This document shows, one piece after another, positions 48,100-62,381 of a DNA stretch of 64,000 bases. The notes under the pieces were generated by a model. The model made no database searches. It was not told the DNA's origin and was given only the letters and a program-made list of their open reading frames with translations. Position numbers and translations under genes: made by a program. This stretch comes from Flaccisagitta enflata (Eukaryota; Chaetognatha; Sagittoidea; Aphragmophora): the NCBI GenBank assembly GCA_965153355.1, contig OZ231127.1, forward strand, positions 49,166,001-49,230,000, read 5' to 3'. How positions within the stretch are numbered: the stretch's first letter is position 1; every line of letters begins with the position of its first letter.

Positions 48100-49207
48100 A
48101 TGATGATAATGACAATAATTACCTATTGACCTATAATTGCCTACAATGACCTATAATTACCTATAATTACCCATAATTAGATAATGACTTAAAAGTACCT
48201 ATGAAGACCTATGATTACCTATAATTAATTAATTATATATGGACCAATGATTACCTATAATGACGTATGATTGTCCATAATTACCCATAATTACCTATTA
48301 TAACATAATGACCTATAATTACCTATAATGACCTATGATTACCTATAATTACCTATAATTGCATAATGACCTATAATTACCTATAATTACCTCTGATTTG
48401 CTATAATTACCTATAACTGAATAATGACCTATAATTACCTAAAATTGTCTATTGACATATAATTACCTATAATGACCTATAATTACCTAATATTACTTTT
48501 AAGTACATAATGACCTTTAATTGCCTTTAATGACCTTTGATTACCTATAATTACCCATAATTGCATACAGACCTTTAATTACCAATAATTACCTATAATG
48601 ACCCATGATGAACTATGATTACCTACAAATACAAAATGACCTATAATTACCTATAATTACCTATAATTAACCATAATTACATAATGACCTATAATTGCCA
48701 ATAATGACCTATAATTGCATAATGACCTATAATTACCTATTCTGACCTATAATTACATAATGACCTATAATTACCTATAATTACCCATAAAGGCCTATAA
48801 TTTCCTATAATTACCTATAATTACCTATGATTACATACTGACCAATAATAACATATAATTGCATAATAACCTGTAATTACCTATAATGACCGATAATTAC
48901 CGATAATGACCTTTAATTATCTATAATGACCTATAGTTACATTATAACCTATTATTGCAAAATACCTATAATTACCTATAATCACCTATGATGACCTATT
49001 ATTACCTATAATTACCTATAGTTACCTATAATTACCTATAATTACCTATAATGACCTATAATTGCATAATAACCTATAATTACCTATAATGACCTATGAT
49101 TACCTATAATGACCTATGATTACCTGTAATTGCATAATGACCTATTACGACCTATAATTACCTATAATTACCCAAAATTGCATTATGACCTATAATTACC
49201 TATAATT
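48100..49207. repeat. decamer satellite ATTACCTATA / ATGACCTATA
   Basis: About 110 copies of a 10-bp unit alternating mostly between ATTACCTATA and ATGACCTATA, with higher-order groupings punctuated by ATTGCATAATGACC. Cargo of the surrounding family A element. Confidence 0.95.
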
Positions 49208-49610
49208 ATGTAATTAGAAATTGACTTATACTGCCTTAAATTGACTTATATTGAGTTAAACTGACTTAAATTGACTTGAATTTACTTAAGATGACTTATA
49301 ATGACCTAGATTGACTTAAATTGACTAGAATTCAATAATGACTCAAATGACATAATTTGACTTAAATTTGACATAAAATGACTTAGATTGACTAATACTG
49401 CCTTAAATTGACTTATACTGAGTTAAACTGACTTAAATTGACTTGAATTTACTTAAAATGATTTAAAATGACCTAGATTGACTTAAATTGACTAAAATTC
49501 AATAATGACTTAAATGACTTAATTTGACTTAAAGTGACTTAAAATGACTTAAAATGACTTAAAATGATCTAATTTGACTCAAAATCACTTAATTGACTTA
49601 AAATGACTTG
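49208..49610. repeat. decamer satellite TGACTTAAAT with higher-order repeat
   Basis: TGACTTAAA(A/T) units. A block of about 180 bp (TATACTGCCTTAAATTGACT ... AATTCAATAATGACT) occurs twice, at about 49228-49338 and 49398-49508, which implies segmental duplication within the array. Confidence 0.9.
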
Positions 49611-49719
49611 ATAGGAATAAAACGAATAAAAAAAGTAAAATGGGGACAGACCGACCAACCGACCGACCGACCGACCGACGGACCGACAAAGCGGGGTATA
49701 GAGTCGCGTGCACGCGACT

Positions 49720-50458
49720 AAAAAGAAAGGTAAGCCAAAGGGGGCCAATGTAGGAGGGTCTTAGGAGGAAGCAAGAAAAGTTAGTCCAAATGATAGTTAC
49801 CCATTTGCAGACATATCGATTACCTTGATCTTTATCTTTATCTTAAAATCAATAAACAATCTACGTGCGGGCAAACCTAAGGCAAGTTGAAAACACCATG
49901 AGCCGAGCACAAACGCGTCCGCGAGGCCATTGTCTTTGCGCTTAGGCGCTTTGGCGGCAACACGAAGGCCGCCAAGCGTAGACAATTGGTTGTAAGCGCC
50001 AAAGCCAGCCGCCCGTATTATACGCGCCTAGAGGTCTTTTAAAAAAAAAAAAACCTCTTCCGCTTTTACCACCGCCAATTCAATTTCCAGATTTACCAAT
50101 GGCGCGGTGATGATGCCACAAACTCACAATTCTCTCATGAAGCAGAAAAGTTGTGAGAGTGCGAGTGGGCTACAGGGCTAGTGTGCCATTGTGCGACTGT
50201 TGTTGCAAAATGGTTATTGGGTAACTGTTGGTGAATGCAACAGCTGTAACGAAATTGGTGGTGGCTATGGTAGTTGCAGCCGCAGTTTTGGCGGTGGTGG
50301 GGAACAGGATGTCAGGGTGGTGATTGGTGGTTTTGGCTGGTTAGTCCTGCTTGATGGTGAATTCAGCCCAGTGTGATAGGGGAATAGGATGTCTGGGTGG
50401 TGATTAGTGGTTTTGGTCGGCTAGTTCTGCTCGGTGGTGATTTCAGCCCAGTGTAAGG
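49720..50458. other. unique spacer with GC-rich hairpin, no gene seen
   Basis: CGCTTTGGCGGC (49947-49958) pairs with GCCGCCAAGCG (49968-49978) around a 9-nt loop, one bulged T. At 50340-50455 a block TGGTGATTGGTGGTTTTGG ... TTCAGCCCAGTGT is duplicated in tandem. No exon supported. Confidence 0.45.
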
Positions 50459-50726
50459 TGGCGGCGGCGGCGGCGGTGGCGGCGGCGGCGGCGGCGGTGG
50501 TGGTGGTGGTGGTGGCGGTGGTGGTGGTGGTGGTGGTGGTGGTGGTGGTGGTGGTGGTGGTGGTGGTGGTGGTGGTGGTGGTGGTGGTGGTGGTGGTGGT
50601 GGTGGTGGTGGTGGTGGTGGTGGTGGTGGTGGTGGTGGTGGTGGTGGTGGTGGTGGTGGTGGTGGTGGTGGTTGTGGTGGTGGTGGAGGTGGTGGTGGTT
50701 GTGGTGACGGCGGCGGCGGCGGCGGC
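50459..50726. repeat. (GGT)n array flanked by (GGC)n
   Basis: GGC units at both edges (50459-50495 and 50708-50726) and about 70 GGT units between. It gives poly-Val, poly-Pro and poly-His frames, all rejected as coding. Confidence 0.98.
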
Positions 50727-50819
50727 AGAGAAAAGGCTTGCCGCTTCCCATCTTGAGAAAGATATTTCTCGGCTACAACTTCCAGAGCAGCAATTTGCTT
50801 TTTTTCCTTCTTCTCAATT

Positions 50820-50927
<108 letters not shown>

Positions 50928-51252
50928 ATTTCTCGTTCTCAAAACGATTGCGGTTGTGGAACTCCATTTTTTCTCTCTCTTTCATGAGCCTCGTCACGGT
51001 CGGTCACGGTGCCTTTCAGTAAAACAAAGTTACGACCAAAATATGTCTGCTTTGCAACCGTATTTCCTTTTGGTTTTCTCAGGGCAATTTGCAGGTGCCT
51101 GAGTGTATCTTTGGCAAATTGTCCATCCCATTTTTCGCTTAATCGATGCAATTCGCTACAGCAGCATCGTTGATGAAACCTTCATAGACTTGAAATGGAA
51201 GTGGTATAGTTCCGTCTCAAGCTCTATCACTGCTCCTTCATTCTATAATCTT

Positions 51253-51400
<148 letters not shown>

Positions 51401-51600
51401 TCCTGTTTGTTACTCTCTTTCTTTCTGTTTGATTTTACGACAGTTTCTAACGATTTTCATAACGAGCTAGCCCAGATGTAAATCATGTTTTTATCGAGGA
51501 TCCACGAGTCCATTTTCATCTTTGAAATTGAAATTGAAAAGCTGACTTACAGCGTCACACATTTAAAGCGTGCAGGCATACACTTGTACAACAATTCCTT

Positions 51601-51603
<3 letters not shown>

Positions 51604-51690
<87 letters not shown>
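51604..51690. repeat. (CA)n microsatellite, 87 bp
   Basis: Perfect CA array. Confidence 0.98.
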
Positions 51691-51692
<2 letters not shown>

Positions 51693-52049
51693 AACAAACA
51701 GATATACAAATACACACCCAAAGAAATACGAAGAAAGAAACAAAGAACCCAATCTAACAATGGACAGAACAGATAAACAAATAAGTGAATAAACTGACAA
51801 ACACATGGACACAAAAACGGTCCACGCCGGCCTCCCATGCCATTCTACCACTTCTTCAAGGAAAGAATGTTTCCTTCCAGTGCCGCCTTTAAACTAATTT
51901 AGACTGCAGAATCACCATACGCGCGGGTCTGTGAGTGGATTTATTTTAGTCCAAAGTAAAGACATCACCTCACACAGACACACACAAAGCAATTAAAGTG
52001 TCTCCCTTGTCAACTTACTGCAGCAGTGATTTTTCAAGCGCAAGTAACA
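51691..52049. other. spacer, no gene seen
   Basis: Unique sequence. Confidence 0.4.
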
Positions 52050-52228
52050 GGAGAAGAAGAGGAAGAGGAAGAAGAAGAAAAGGAAAAGAAGGAGAAGAAA
52101 AAGAAGAAGAAGAAGCAACAGAAGAAGAAGAAGAAGAAGAAGAAGAAGAAGAAGAAGAAAAAGAAAAAGAAAAAGAAAAAGAAGAAGAAGAAGAAGAAGA
52201 AGAAGAAGAAGAAGAAGAAGAAGAAGAG
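52050..52228. repeat. (GAA)n polypurine tract
   Basis: GAA with GGA, AAAAG and CAA interruptions, pure purine over most of its length. Confidence 0.96.
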
Positions 52229-52544
52229 ACGAAGAAGTAAATAAGCCAAGTCGTGTCATGGTCTCATGAACAACGCGGATGACGACGGCGTTGATGATGA
52301 TAACAACGATGATGAGGACGAGGGTAAATAAGCCATGTCATCTCCTTCTGTCATGCAAATGGAAATGAGGAAGATGACAGCGCGTGGTTCTACTAACGTG
52401 GGTGCTGGGATTGCTGGTAGTGGATAAAGGAGAAATGATTTGAGAAATGATAAGAAAGATAAAAGGAGACAGAGAGCGTGAGGGTGAGACAGTATCAGAG
52501 ATGGAATAAAAGGGTTGGATGCAAGCCTTTAAATTAAGATCATT

Positions 52545-54069
<1,525 letters not shown>

Positions 54070-54174
54070 GAGAGTAGAGTGAAGTGGAGAGATCAAAAAG
54101 ACGGTTTGCTTTTGTTGTACTAATTGAAAGCCGATACTGACAACAAGAGAGTTTTCCCGTCTTGTATCACCGCG

Positions 54175-54740
54175 GTCGCCACAGTTGCCGCTGTTTATGT
54201 CCTTGTCATTGTTGTTGTTGTCTTTGTCACCAAATCGCCATAGTCGCCGCTGTTTATGCCCTTGTCATTGTCATTGTCATTATCGTTGTTGTCCTTGTCA
54301 CCACAGTCGCCGCTGTTTATGTCCTTGTCATTGTCGTTGTTGTCCTTGTCACCGCAGTCGCCACAGTCGCCGCTGTTTATGTCCTTGTCATTGTCGTTGT
54401 TGTCTTTGTCACCGCAATCGCCATAGTCGCCGCTGTTTATGCCCTTGTCATTGTCATTGTCATTGTCGTTGTTGTCCTTGTCACCGCAGTCGCCACAGTC
54501 GCCGCTGTTTTTGTCCTTGTCATTGTCATTGTTGTCCTTGTCATCGTTGATTTATGTCGCCGCTGTTTACGTCCTTGTCATCGTCGTTGTTGTCCTTGTC
54601 ATTGTGGATTTATGTCGCCGCTGTTTACGTCCTTGTCATTGTCGTTGTTGTCCTTATCATAGTTGATTTTTGTCGCCGCTGTTTACGTCCTTGTCATCGT
54701 CGTTGTTGTCCTTGTCATCGTTGTGTTTTTTGTCGCCGTT
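54175..54740. repeat. about 60-bp GTC/GTT minisatellite
   Basis: The unit is GTCGCCGCTGTTTATGTCCT followed by TGTCATTGTCGTTGTTGTCC and TTGTCACCGCAGTCGCCACA, about ten copies, with shortened later copies. It stays open in more than one frame because the unit is a multiple of three without stops; hydrophobic Val/Leu/Ile translations are not evidence of a gene. Confidence 0.9.
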
Positions 54741-55333
54741 GTTGTTCTGGTCGCTTTTTTAAAAGAGGTCGAAATTGTCTTTATAAAAACGTTGTTGATA
54801 TTGTGACAAGTGAATCTTTTTTTCTATTGAATTAACGTAAAAAACAGTTAGAAGATTAGAAATGGCGGGAAGAGACAGGCAGAGCTACAGACAGAAAAGA
54901 GTAAATGGGGACAAGGCTTCCATTTCTAGATTGTAGCTCATGAACGTCAATTTTTGGTGAATAGTTAGATACATGGAGAGACGTATGAATAAAGAGAGAC
55001 TTCAGTAAGTGGAATAAAAGAAACATTGCGAAACAGAACGCAGTAAGAACAACTTTGAAAATGAATAAGAACGCCACAAAGATATCAGAAGGAGACAGAG
55101 AAAGAAGACAGCAAAAAGTAAAAGAAAGAAAAGATGTTCATTGTACAAGCGCTCTGAAGCCATTGAGTCATGGATTTAGGATTCCCCAAGTGAGCGAGGC
55201 TCAAGAGACCCGCAAAGAAAAGGCAACTGATCTCTAGAAAAAAAGAAAAGAAAGAAAACACTTGGCAGTCAACGACGATTCATGGAAGAAATAACTTTGC
55301 AGTAACTATCATTAAGACATTTTGATGTTTATA
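54741..55333. other. spacer, no gene seen
   Basis: A-rich unique sequence. Confidence 0.4.
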
Positions 55334-55512
55334 AACAAAGCCGATTCCCCAGTCGTGTTCGGGAGGGCACGGACAGTAATAGAGGAATAGAGGTCACAGG
55401 AGCATTTGAAACCGAAAAGCTCATTAACGCCGAAAATGTAAAGTGTTATCGACAGACGGACGGACTGACGGACGGACGACATAGTGGGGTTTAGAATCGT
55501 GAGCTTGCGATT
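55334..55512 (-). mobile_element. family A element, diverged hairpin AATCGTG/TTGCGATT
   Basis: AACAAAGCCGATTCCCCAG, GTCGTGTTCGGGAGGGCACG, GAGGTCACAGGAGCATTTG, (GACGGACG)n, GACATAGTGGGGTTTAG and a decayed hairpin AATCGTGAGCTTGCGATT (55495-55512). The stem AATCG/CGATT still pairs although both arms differ from the consensus. Confidence 0.85.
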
Positions 55513-55635
55513 GAAAACGACTATCATGATAAGATGTTGGGCTACGAATGTCTAACGTCACAACTAGTGGGTACACTTGAACAACCATCTGTCGATCTTT
55601 TGTTTTTAAGACTTTTTGAGCGGTTTTTTAAATTA
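55513..55635. other. short spacer
   Basis: Unique sequence before the telomere-like array. Confidence 0.4.
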
Positions 55636-55735
55636 GGGTTAGGGGTGGGTTTAGGGTTAGGGTTAGGGTTGGGGATAGTTTTAGGGTTAAGGTTAGGGAC
55701 AAGATTAGCTTTAGGGCTAAGGGTTGGCTGGGTTT
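55636..55735. repeat. degenerate interstitial telomere-like (TTAGGG)n
   Basis: TTAGGGTTAGGGGTGGGTTT, AGGGTTAGGGTTAGGG and further TTAGGG variants up to TAGGGCTAAGGG. About 14 recognisable units, G-rich strand on plus. Confidence 0.88.
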
Positions 55736-56452
55736 TATGTGTTACGACCCGAAGCTATTCGAATTAAATTCGCTCTGGCGGAGGATTCTGCAAGAAAAAC
55801 AAAATCGTTCAGAGACTCATTCAAAATGTCCCAATTGGTGTGCCGTGGCCGCGTAAGGCACATATCCTATAATTCTATGGCGTAAAGCCTAAAAGCGCAT
55901 CTACAATAATTCATGATCATTCCTTAAAATGTCAAAATCTTAATAAAAACAAACTTGTATAAGATAATACTGTTAATCTACTTGAATGGCAAAAATCGCA
56001 TTAGTTTTGTTTTCATAGATATGATAAAGGGCAATCAACACAGCTCAAAACAAGAATGCCTCCGTTGTTTTTTAAACCAGGTTTTTTTTTCTAGTTTAAA
56101 ATTTTTTATTAATCTGTCAAAAATTAAAAAAGTTAATTTCAAATGATCTGAAGCCTTCTGCAATGAGAGTCTACTTTCCTATCATTTTATGTTTCCCTGA
56201 TTCCCTCAGTTTGCACGTTTGAACACTTCTCTTGTCTGTGTTATTTTCTGCTTACTCAATCCATCTCCCCTGCAGTCTGGCCCTGCTATCTCAACAGCAC
56301 GTTCGCAGCGAATGAAATGCAGGCTCACAGCTTAAACGTGGTGGCCGCGCGGCGAGTTAATGGGGGAAGATGATGAAATAATGAGCGCGGGCGTGGATTC
56401 ACAAAGGGGACATTACCACAAACAAATTAAACGCTAGATCCTTGCTCTTTGC
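55736..56452. other. AT-rich spacer, no gene seen
   Basis: Unique sequence without repeat ends. Confidence 0.4.
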
Positions 56453-56720
<268 letters not shown>

Positions 56721-56786
56721 CTGTATTTGTTTGTTCATTTTATTTTTCTCCTCATCTCCTAGTAATGCACACTCCTTTTTTGTTCC

Positions 56787-56841
56787 CTCTTCTTCTTCTT
56801 CTTCTTCTTCTTCTTCTTCTTCTTCTTCTTCTTCTTCTTCT

Positions 56842-56876
<35 letters not shown>

Positions 56877-56877
56877 T
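56787..56877. repeat. (TTC)n array
   Basis: TTC units with one TCC near the right edge. Confidence 0.97.
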
Positions 56878-56952
56878 TTATACACTGTGATGGTAGTTGA
56901 AATGGGGATTTAACTGACTTTCAGGGGGAAACGAACGCAAATGATTGCGTAA

Positions 56953-56963
56953 GAGAGAGAGAG

Positions 56964-57050
<87 letters not shown>
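56953..57050. repeat. (GA)n microsatellite
   Basis: GA with two AAAG interruptions at the left. Confidence 0.97.
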
Positions 57051-57053
<3 letters not shown>

Positions 57054-57536
57054 AGAAACAGTAATAAAGGAAAGAAGAGAGATAAAGGCTAGAAAACTAA
57101 CCGGCGATAAATATTAGAAACAGAGAGGCTTAACGATAGTAAAGCGGTCAATCTCCGTTTTCCTCTGGTCTCTCCTCCTCCTCCTTCTCCTCTCTTTTCT
57201 CTTTAATTCTTTAATTCATATTTCTCAGTCCCTCTCGCGTTTATCATTACAAACTCATTGGTCCGCTCATCGTAAACATGCTTGTCTCGTTAGACTCATT
57301 GGGCTCGTAAGTCAGTTTAACTCTTTTTGCCTGTCTTATGCTATCTTTTTGCTCTATCTCTGATTCTGTCGTTTTCCTTGTTTTTTTTTCTCGTTAAACT
57401 TCATCATTTGTTTTCTTCAATTTGCCTCAGGCTAACAGTCAATGTAAGTTTGTCCGTATGTCTGTCCGTCTGTCTGTTAAACTGTCTCTCTGTCTGTTTA
57501 CCTGTCTATCACTGTCTCGCTGTCTCTCACTCTGTG
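57051..57536. other. spacer, no gene seen
   Basis: Pyrimidine-rich unique sequence with a short (CTGT)n at 57450-57480. Confidence 0.4.
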
Positions 57537-57553
57537 TTTGTGTGTGTGTGTGT

Positions 57554-57644
<91 letters not shown>
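57537..57644. repeat. compound (GT)n(CT)n array
   Basis: GT to 57557, then CT to 57644. Confidence 0.98.
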
Positions 57645-57647
<3 letters not shown>

Positions 57648-57748
57648 TATGACTTGCGCGCGCGTGTGCGTTTGTTTCATTTGTCCCTCGGCCCTCTGCT
57701 TAGCCTAGTTATAACATCTTTGTATTTCCTCCCTCTCCCCACTTTCGT

Positions 57749-57751
<3 letters not shown>

Positions 57752-57842
<91 letters not shown>
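57752..57842. repeat. (CT)n microsatellite
   Basis: Perfect CT array. Confidence 0.98.
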
Positions 57843-57844
<2 letters not shown>

Positions 57845-58763
57845 GTCTTCCTTTCTCTTCCTCCCTGTTTTTATTGGCTAGAGTGATGACGCCTAGTCAT
57901 TTTCCACCACGCTTGCGTTTTGTATCTTTCCCTAATGAGGAAGGAAGAGAGACTAAAAACCAGATTGCAGGTCGACGCTTTGTTAAAAGGGGGAAGGGGG
58001 TGCTTACGTAACATGCCGAGGGTGGTAAGCGAGGTTGATGGTTGATGAGGAGAAGAGGCGGGGGTTGATGGAGAACCTTAACTATAAGGGATGGTTGAGA
58101 CGGATGCAATGCAAAGAATTACAGAGATCATTCAAATGATATTCTTTTTCAACTACAAATATTGAACATTTATCTACTTTTTGCTTTTGAAGAACATATC
58201 AAATTTTCGAATTTACAATATCATTTAGCAAACGAAATATGTTAGATGTTCATCCAATGTCCCATACTAACTTAGTTATTACCAGGTCTAAGTAGCGGCT
58301 GCTGCTCAAAAAAGATTTGTGACCAGAGTGTTTTTTTGTTCATCTAGGGGAGTAAAAAGGGATGATCTATAGCCCGCGAGGGATGCACCTCGTGAAGTAC
58401 GAGCCGGTAATGGTGAAAAAACAGGGGCTTATTCAATGGTTATAGATTTAGATATGTGACTACTGGGAAAACTGCGTCGCTGTCCGTGGGGATTCAGGAG
58501 GGAGAAAGATGGATATGAGTTGAATGCAAAGATGGTGCGTAAAAGAAGAAGGGGTGGGTAGTCCGGTTCTTGACTCCTACTTCAGGAGTAAGGAAGGGAG
58601 GTCCGTGGTGATGAAGAAAGTAGTGAAAAGGGGAGGAGTCTACTGCTTCGAGTTGATCAAGGCAAACGTATGCAAACGGTAAAGACTAGAGAGCACACTC
58701 TTTTATGAAAGGGGAAGAGAGAACCACGGTGAGAGAGAGAGAGAGAGAGAGTCAAAGCGGTTA
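57843..58763. other. 0.9 kb unique spacer, no gene seen
   Basis: No repeat ends or supported exon. Short (GA)n at 58731-58751. Confidence 0.4.
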
Positions 58764-59106
<343 letters not shown>

Positions 59107-59155
59107 GCTCATTGCTCGCTGAATTGATTACTTGCAGCTATTGATGACGCCTCCA

Positions 59156-59163
59156 TGACGTCA
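59156..59163. promoter_or_regulatory. CRE-like palindrome TGACGTCA
   Basis: Exact 8-bp match to the cAMP-response element consensus. In 64 kb one such octamer is expected about once by chance, so function is doubtful. Confidence 0.2.
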
Positions 59164-59310
59164 AAAACAATGAACTATTGATACGTCGAATTACACCATG
59201 AATATACCTCGCATTGTAAACCCCCCTTGTTATGCGCTGAAGGGAAAAAAATTACAATCGCTATCACGGACTTAGATTTAACGGTTCATGGTTGACGTCA
59301 GAATCATAAA

Positions 59311-60115
59311 TCTGCTAATGAATGTTCGTTGTTTACTTCCTCAAGAATTACGCGACAATTGCAAGTAGTATTTAATGATTAGGGCTTTTCCTTGTAAACA
59401 AACGTAGTCGTCAGAGACTGAACGGCGTGGGCGACGTCAGAAGAGTAAATTGGCAAACGATTTCTGGCGAGTTGCCGCTTGAAATTATTTCATAATGAAA
59501 TAAAAGTGATTATCTTTTAATTCCATACGTCAGCGAATATCTTTTTTGTCAATGTATTTCTAGAAAAAGAAATACCGATTAATAATTCCGACGGAAATAC
59601 AGGAATCGATTTCGCTAAATGTAGATAATGTATTCATAGATATTAATGGATTCGTCGTGCTTCTATGCTATTTGTGGAATTTCCATCAATGTAACTTCCG
59701 CTGCTGAATAGTCAAACATCAATTTGCCAATGAATGCTTTGTTATCGTTTAGTAAAGGCACCAGAAAAGAAGCTGGAAACGTATCCCAGAATAGATATTT
59801 ACGGTAGGTTTCTGGAGGTTGTTTCAAGCTTTCCGGCTGCGCTACTAAACGATAACAAACGTTCATTGGCAGAATTAATGTTTGTCTCAACATGAAGCAT
59901 TGATGGATGAAATTCCCGCAAAAACATCTGAAACCGACCTGCTATTGGCGAATCGTTCTGTTTCCGTCGGAATGTAATCGGTATTTCTTTTCTAAATGCG
60001 ATATAAAAGATCGCATTTCATTATGAAGTAATTTCAACTCGCCGAAATCATTTATGACACTATAACGTGAACTACCAGGAAGTAAACAACAGGCATTCGT
60101 GCCGATTTGGTTTAC
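59311..60115. mobile_element. palindromic element, arms about 350 bp
   Basis: Imperfect inverted repeat around about 59785. Pairs include TGTTTACTTCC (59331) with GGAAGTAAACA (60080s), TTATTTCATAATGAAAT with ATTTCATTATGAAGTAA, AAGAAATACCGATTA with TAATCGGTATTTCTTTT, CCGACGGAAA with TTTCCGTCGG, and GTTATCGTTTAGTA with TACTAAACGATAAC. It is long-TIR or foldback type; no target duplication found. The 76-codon minus-strand frame inside is not called. Confidence 0.85.
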
Positions 60116-60579
60116 TTCGAAAAGTAGATTTTAATCAATCCGTCCGGGAGTGCAGCAGTTCTCTAGTTCCTCTTTCTTTATACGTAGTCACTCTCTAATA
60201 AATTCGGATTGCGGTTCCCAAAGATCAAAGAGTGATTCAAATCATGGCTCTGTTGAGAAGGGAAAGTGAAAACACAGAAAATCTCAAAATTAAAAAAAGA
60301 AAAAAAAAAAGATACTGAAGAAACGTTTTTGACTCTTCTTTGTTTTATCACAGATCGTTGAACTAAAGAAGAAAGTCAGATGAAGATAAAATTTCTACTA
60401 TGAAAAATGAACTCTTTTATTTTCTTTAATAACATGATGATAATAAATTTATTGTCTTTGTGAGTCAATGAATGAAATAAAGAAGTAAAGAAGAAGCAAA
60501 AAGAAAAGACACGCTCAGAGCAACTATAAGTAGTAAGAATCCTCATGATTAATATGCCATCACATCACAATCACGTCAA

Positions 60580-60582
<3 letters not shown>
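60116..60582. other. spacer, no gene seen
   Basis: AT-rich unique sequence. Confidence 0.4.

Positions 60583-60672
<90 letters not shown>
60583..60672. repeat. (CT)n microsatellite
   Basis: Perfect CT array. Confidence 0.98.
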
Positions 60673-60678
<6 letters not shown>

Positions 60679-60892
60679 CCCTTGTCAGGCCGGGAGGAAG
60701 AGAAAGAAATAAAGGGTGAGAAAGAGAGGGAAGCTTCACTACTTCTCCAAGGTTAAAAAATTACCATAAGTGAATATTCGCGTGTGTCTTTCGTTCCTCT
60801 CGCTGCTTATTGCTTCTTGTCATTCGGTCTCAGTCTTACTCCATCGCTTCTTCTTTTCTTTATCCATGACCGACCACCTGTGTAAGAACCGC

Positions 60893-61298
<406 letters not shown>

Positions 61299-61311
61299 CC
61301 GGTATGGCGGT

Positions 61312-62381
61312 CAGTGTTGGCCAAAAGATATTCGTTATTCGTTATCTTCGGATATTTGAATAATATTACTGATTATCTTCATCTTATCTTTTTTTCATTT
61401 TGACTTTTCGAATGATTATCTTATCTTCATCTTATCTTTCCATTTTTCATGATTATCTTATTCAAAAAAAAATTCGAATAACTTCAAATAATTGAAAACT
61501 TCTGTTTAATTTGATTCGCGAGCGACATCGTTAGTCTGACAAATAAAATAATTGTTATTTCAGGAAGGTACCGGCAGGTTGACAGACCCAATGTGCGTAT
61601 GCATTCCCTTTTTTTGCCCTTGTGACTTGTTGCTTTCAGTTGAATTAGCTTTTAGGGATAGTAGAAAACAAGGCCAAGTAGGCCAATAGGTGCGATGTGT
61701 GGATCATTGAAGAAATACGTTACCGACCGACCAACCAACCGACCAACCAACCAACCGACCGACCAACCAACCGACGGACACAGCCAGTTATAGAGGTGCT
61801 TTTTCGCACCTAAAAAACGCAAATGTTATGTCAAGGCTGTCCATTGTACATCAATAAATGCCCAGCAGTCTGCCTTTAACTCAGATTTTATGTTTTTGAT
61901 GTGTACACGCATATAACCAGCCTTGTCTGTTGGTATATCTATGGGTTGCCCACATGTTAGTAAAAGACACAAAACAGTTCAAATTCATCATCATCTGAGT
62001 CGTGTGACAGCATATGCTTTTTTGCATGGAATCATTCATAAAATCATTCATTTATTCGTTCCTTATATCATTCATTTATTCCTTCATTCAATCCTTAATA
62101 AGTTCATTCAATCATTCATTTTTGATTCGAAAAAGAAATTCATTCAAGACGGTCATTTATTCCTTCATTCATTCATCAACATCAGCCCTTACAATTGATA
62201 AGAATTTCTAAATTATTCGAAAAAGTTATTTGAAAAACGAATAAAAGATGATCATCTTATCTTATCTTCATCTTTGGAAAAATGATGATTCATCTTATCT
62301 TATCTTATCTTTTTGCAAAAAAAGCTGGATTATCTTTTATCTTATTCGAATAATGAAGATGGATTATCTTGGCCAACACTG
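61312..62381. mobile_element. non-autonomous hAT element, TSD ATGGCGGT
   Basis: Terminal inverted repeat CAGTGTTGGCCAA at 61312-61324 and TTGGCCAACACTG at 62369-62381, with a perfect 8-bp duplication ATGGCGGT at 61304-61311 and 62382-62389, diagnostic of hAT transposons. Sub-terminal GATTATCTTATC motifs recur near both ends. There is no transposase. A family C element lies inside at 61677-61811, and (TCAT)n-rich DNA at 62030-62180. The left end lies 15 bp after the (GT)n array. Confidence 0.93.
61677..61811 (-). mobile_element. family C Helentron-like element nested in hAT
   Basis: AACAAGGCCAAGTAGGCC, AATAGGTGCGATGTGTGG, (GACC/AACC)n, GGACACAGCCAGTTATAG, hairpin AGGTGCTTTTTCGCACCT (61794-61811) and AAAAA. 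It closely matches the 44091-44212 copy. Confidence 0.9.

Larger units (their letters stand above)
48017..49719 (-). mobile_element. 1.7-kb family A element filled with two satellites
   Basis: Left end AACAAGGCCAACACC, TAAGTCGCGTGCGAGACTT. Right end GACCGACGGACCGACAAAGC, GGGGTATAGAG and palindrome AGTCGCGTGCACGCGACT (49702-49719) followed by AAAAA. Between them are about 1.1 kb of decamers (48100-49207) and about 0.4 kb of a second array (49208-49610). It is the longest family A copy here. Confidence 0.9.

Noticed and set aside
48100-49207. centromeric satellite
   Set aside because: The array is bounded by the two ends of one family A element and is only 1.1 kb long.
54162-54662. 166-codon hydrophobic frame that could look like a membrane protein
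   Set aside because: A 60-bp tandem repeat with no stops. Hydrophobicity follows from GTC/GTT content.
59156-59163. CRE-driven promoter
   Set aside because: An 8-bp match is expected about once by chance in this length, and no gene start is nearby. It is kept only as a low-confidence site.
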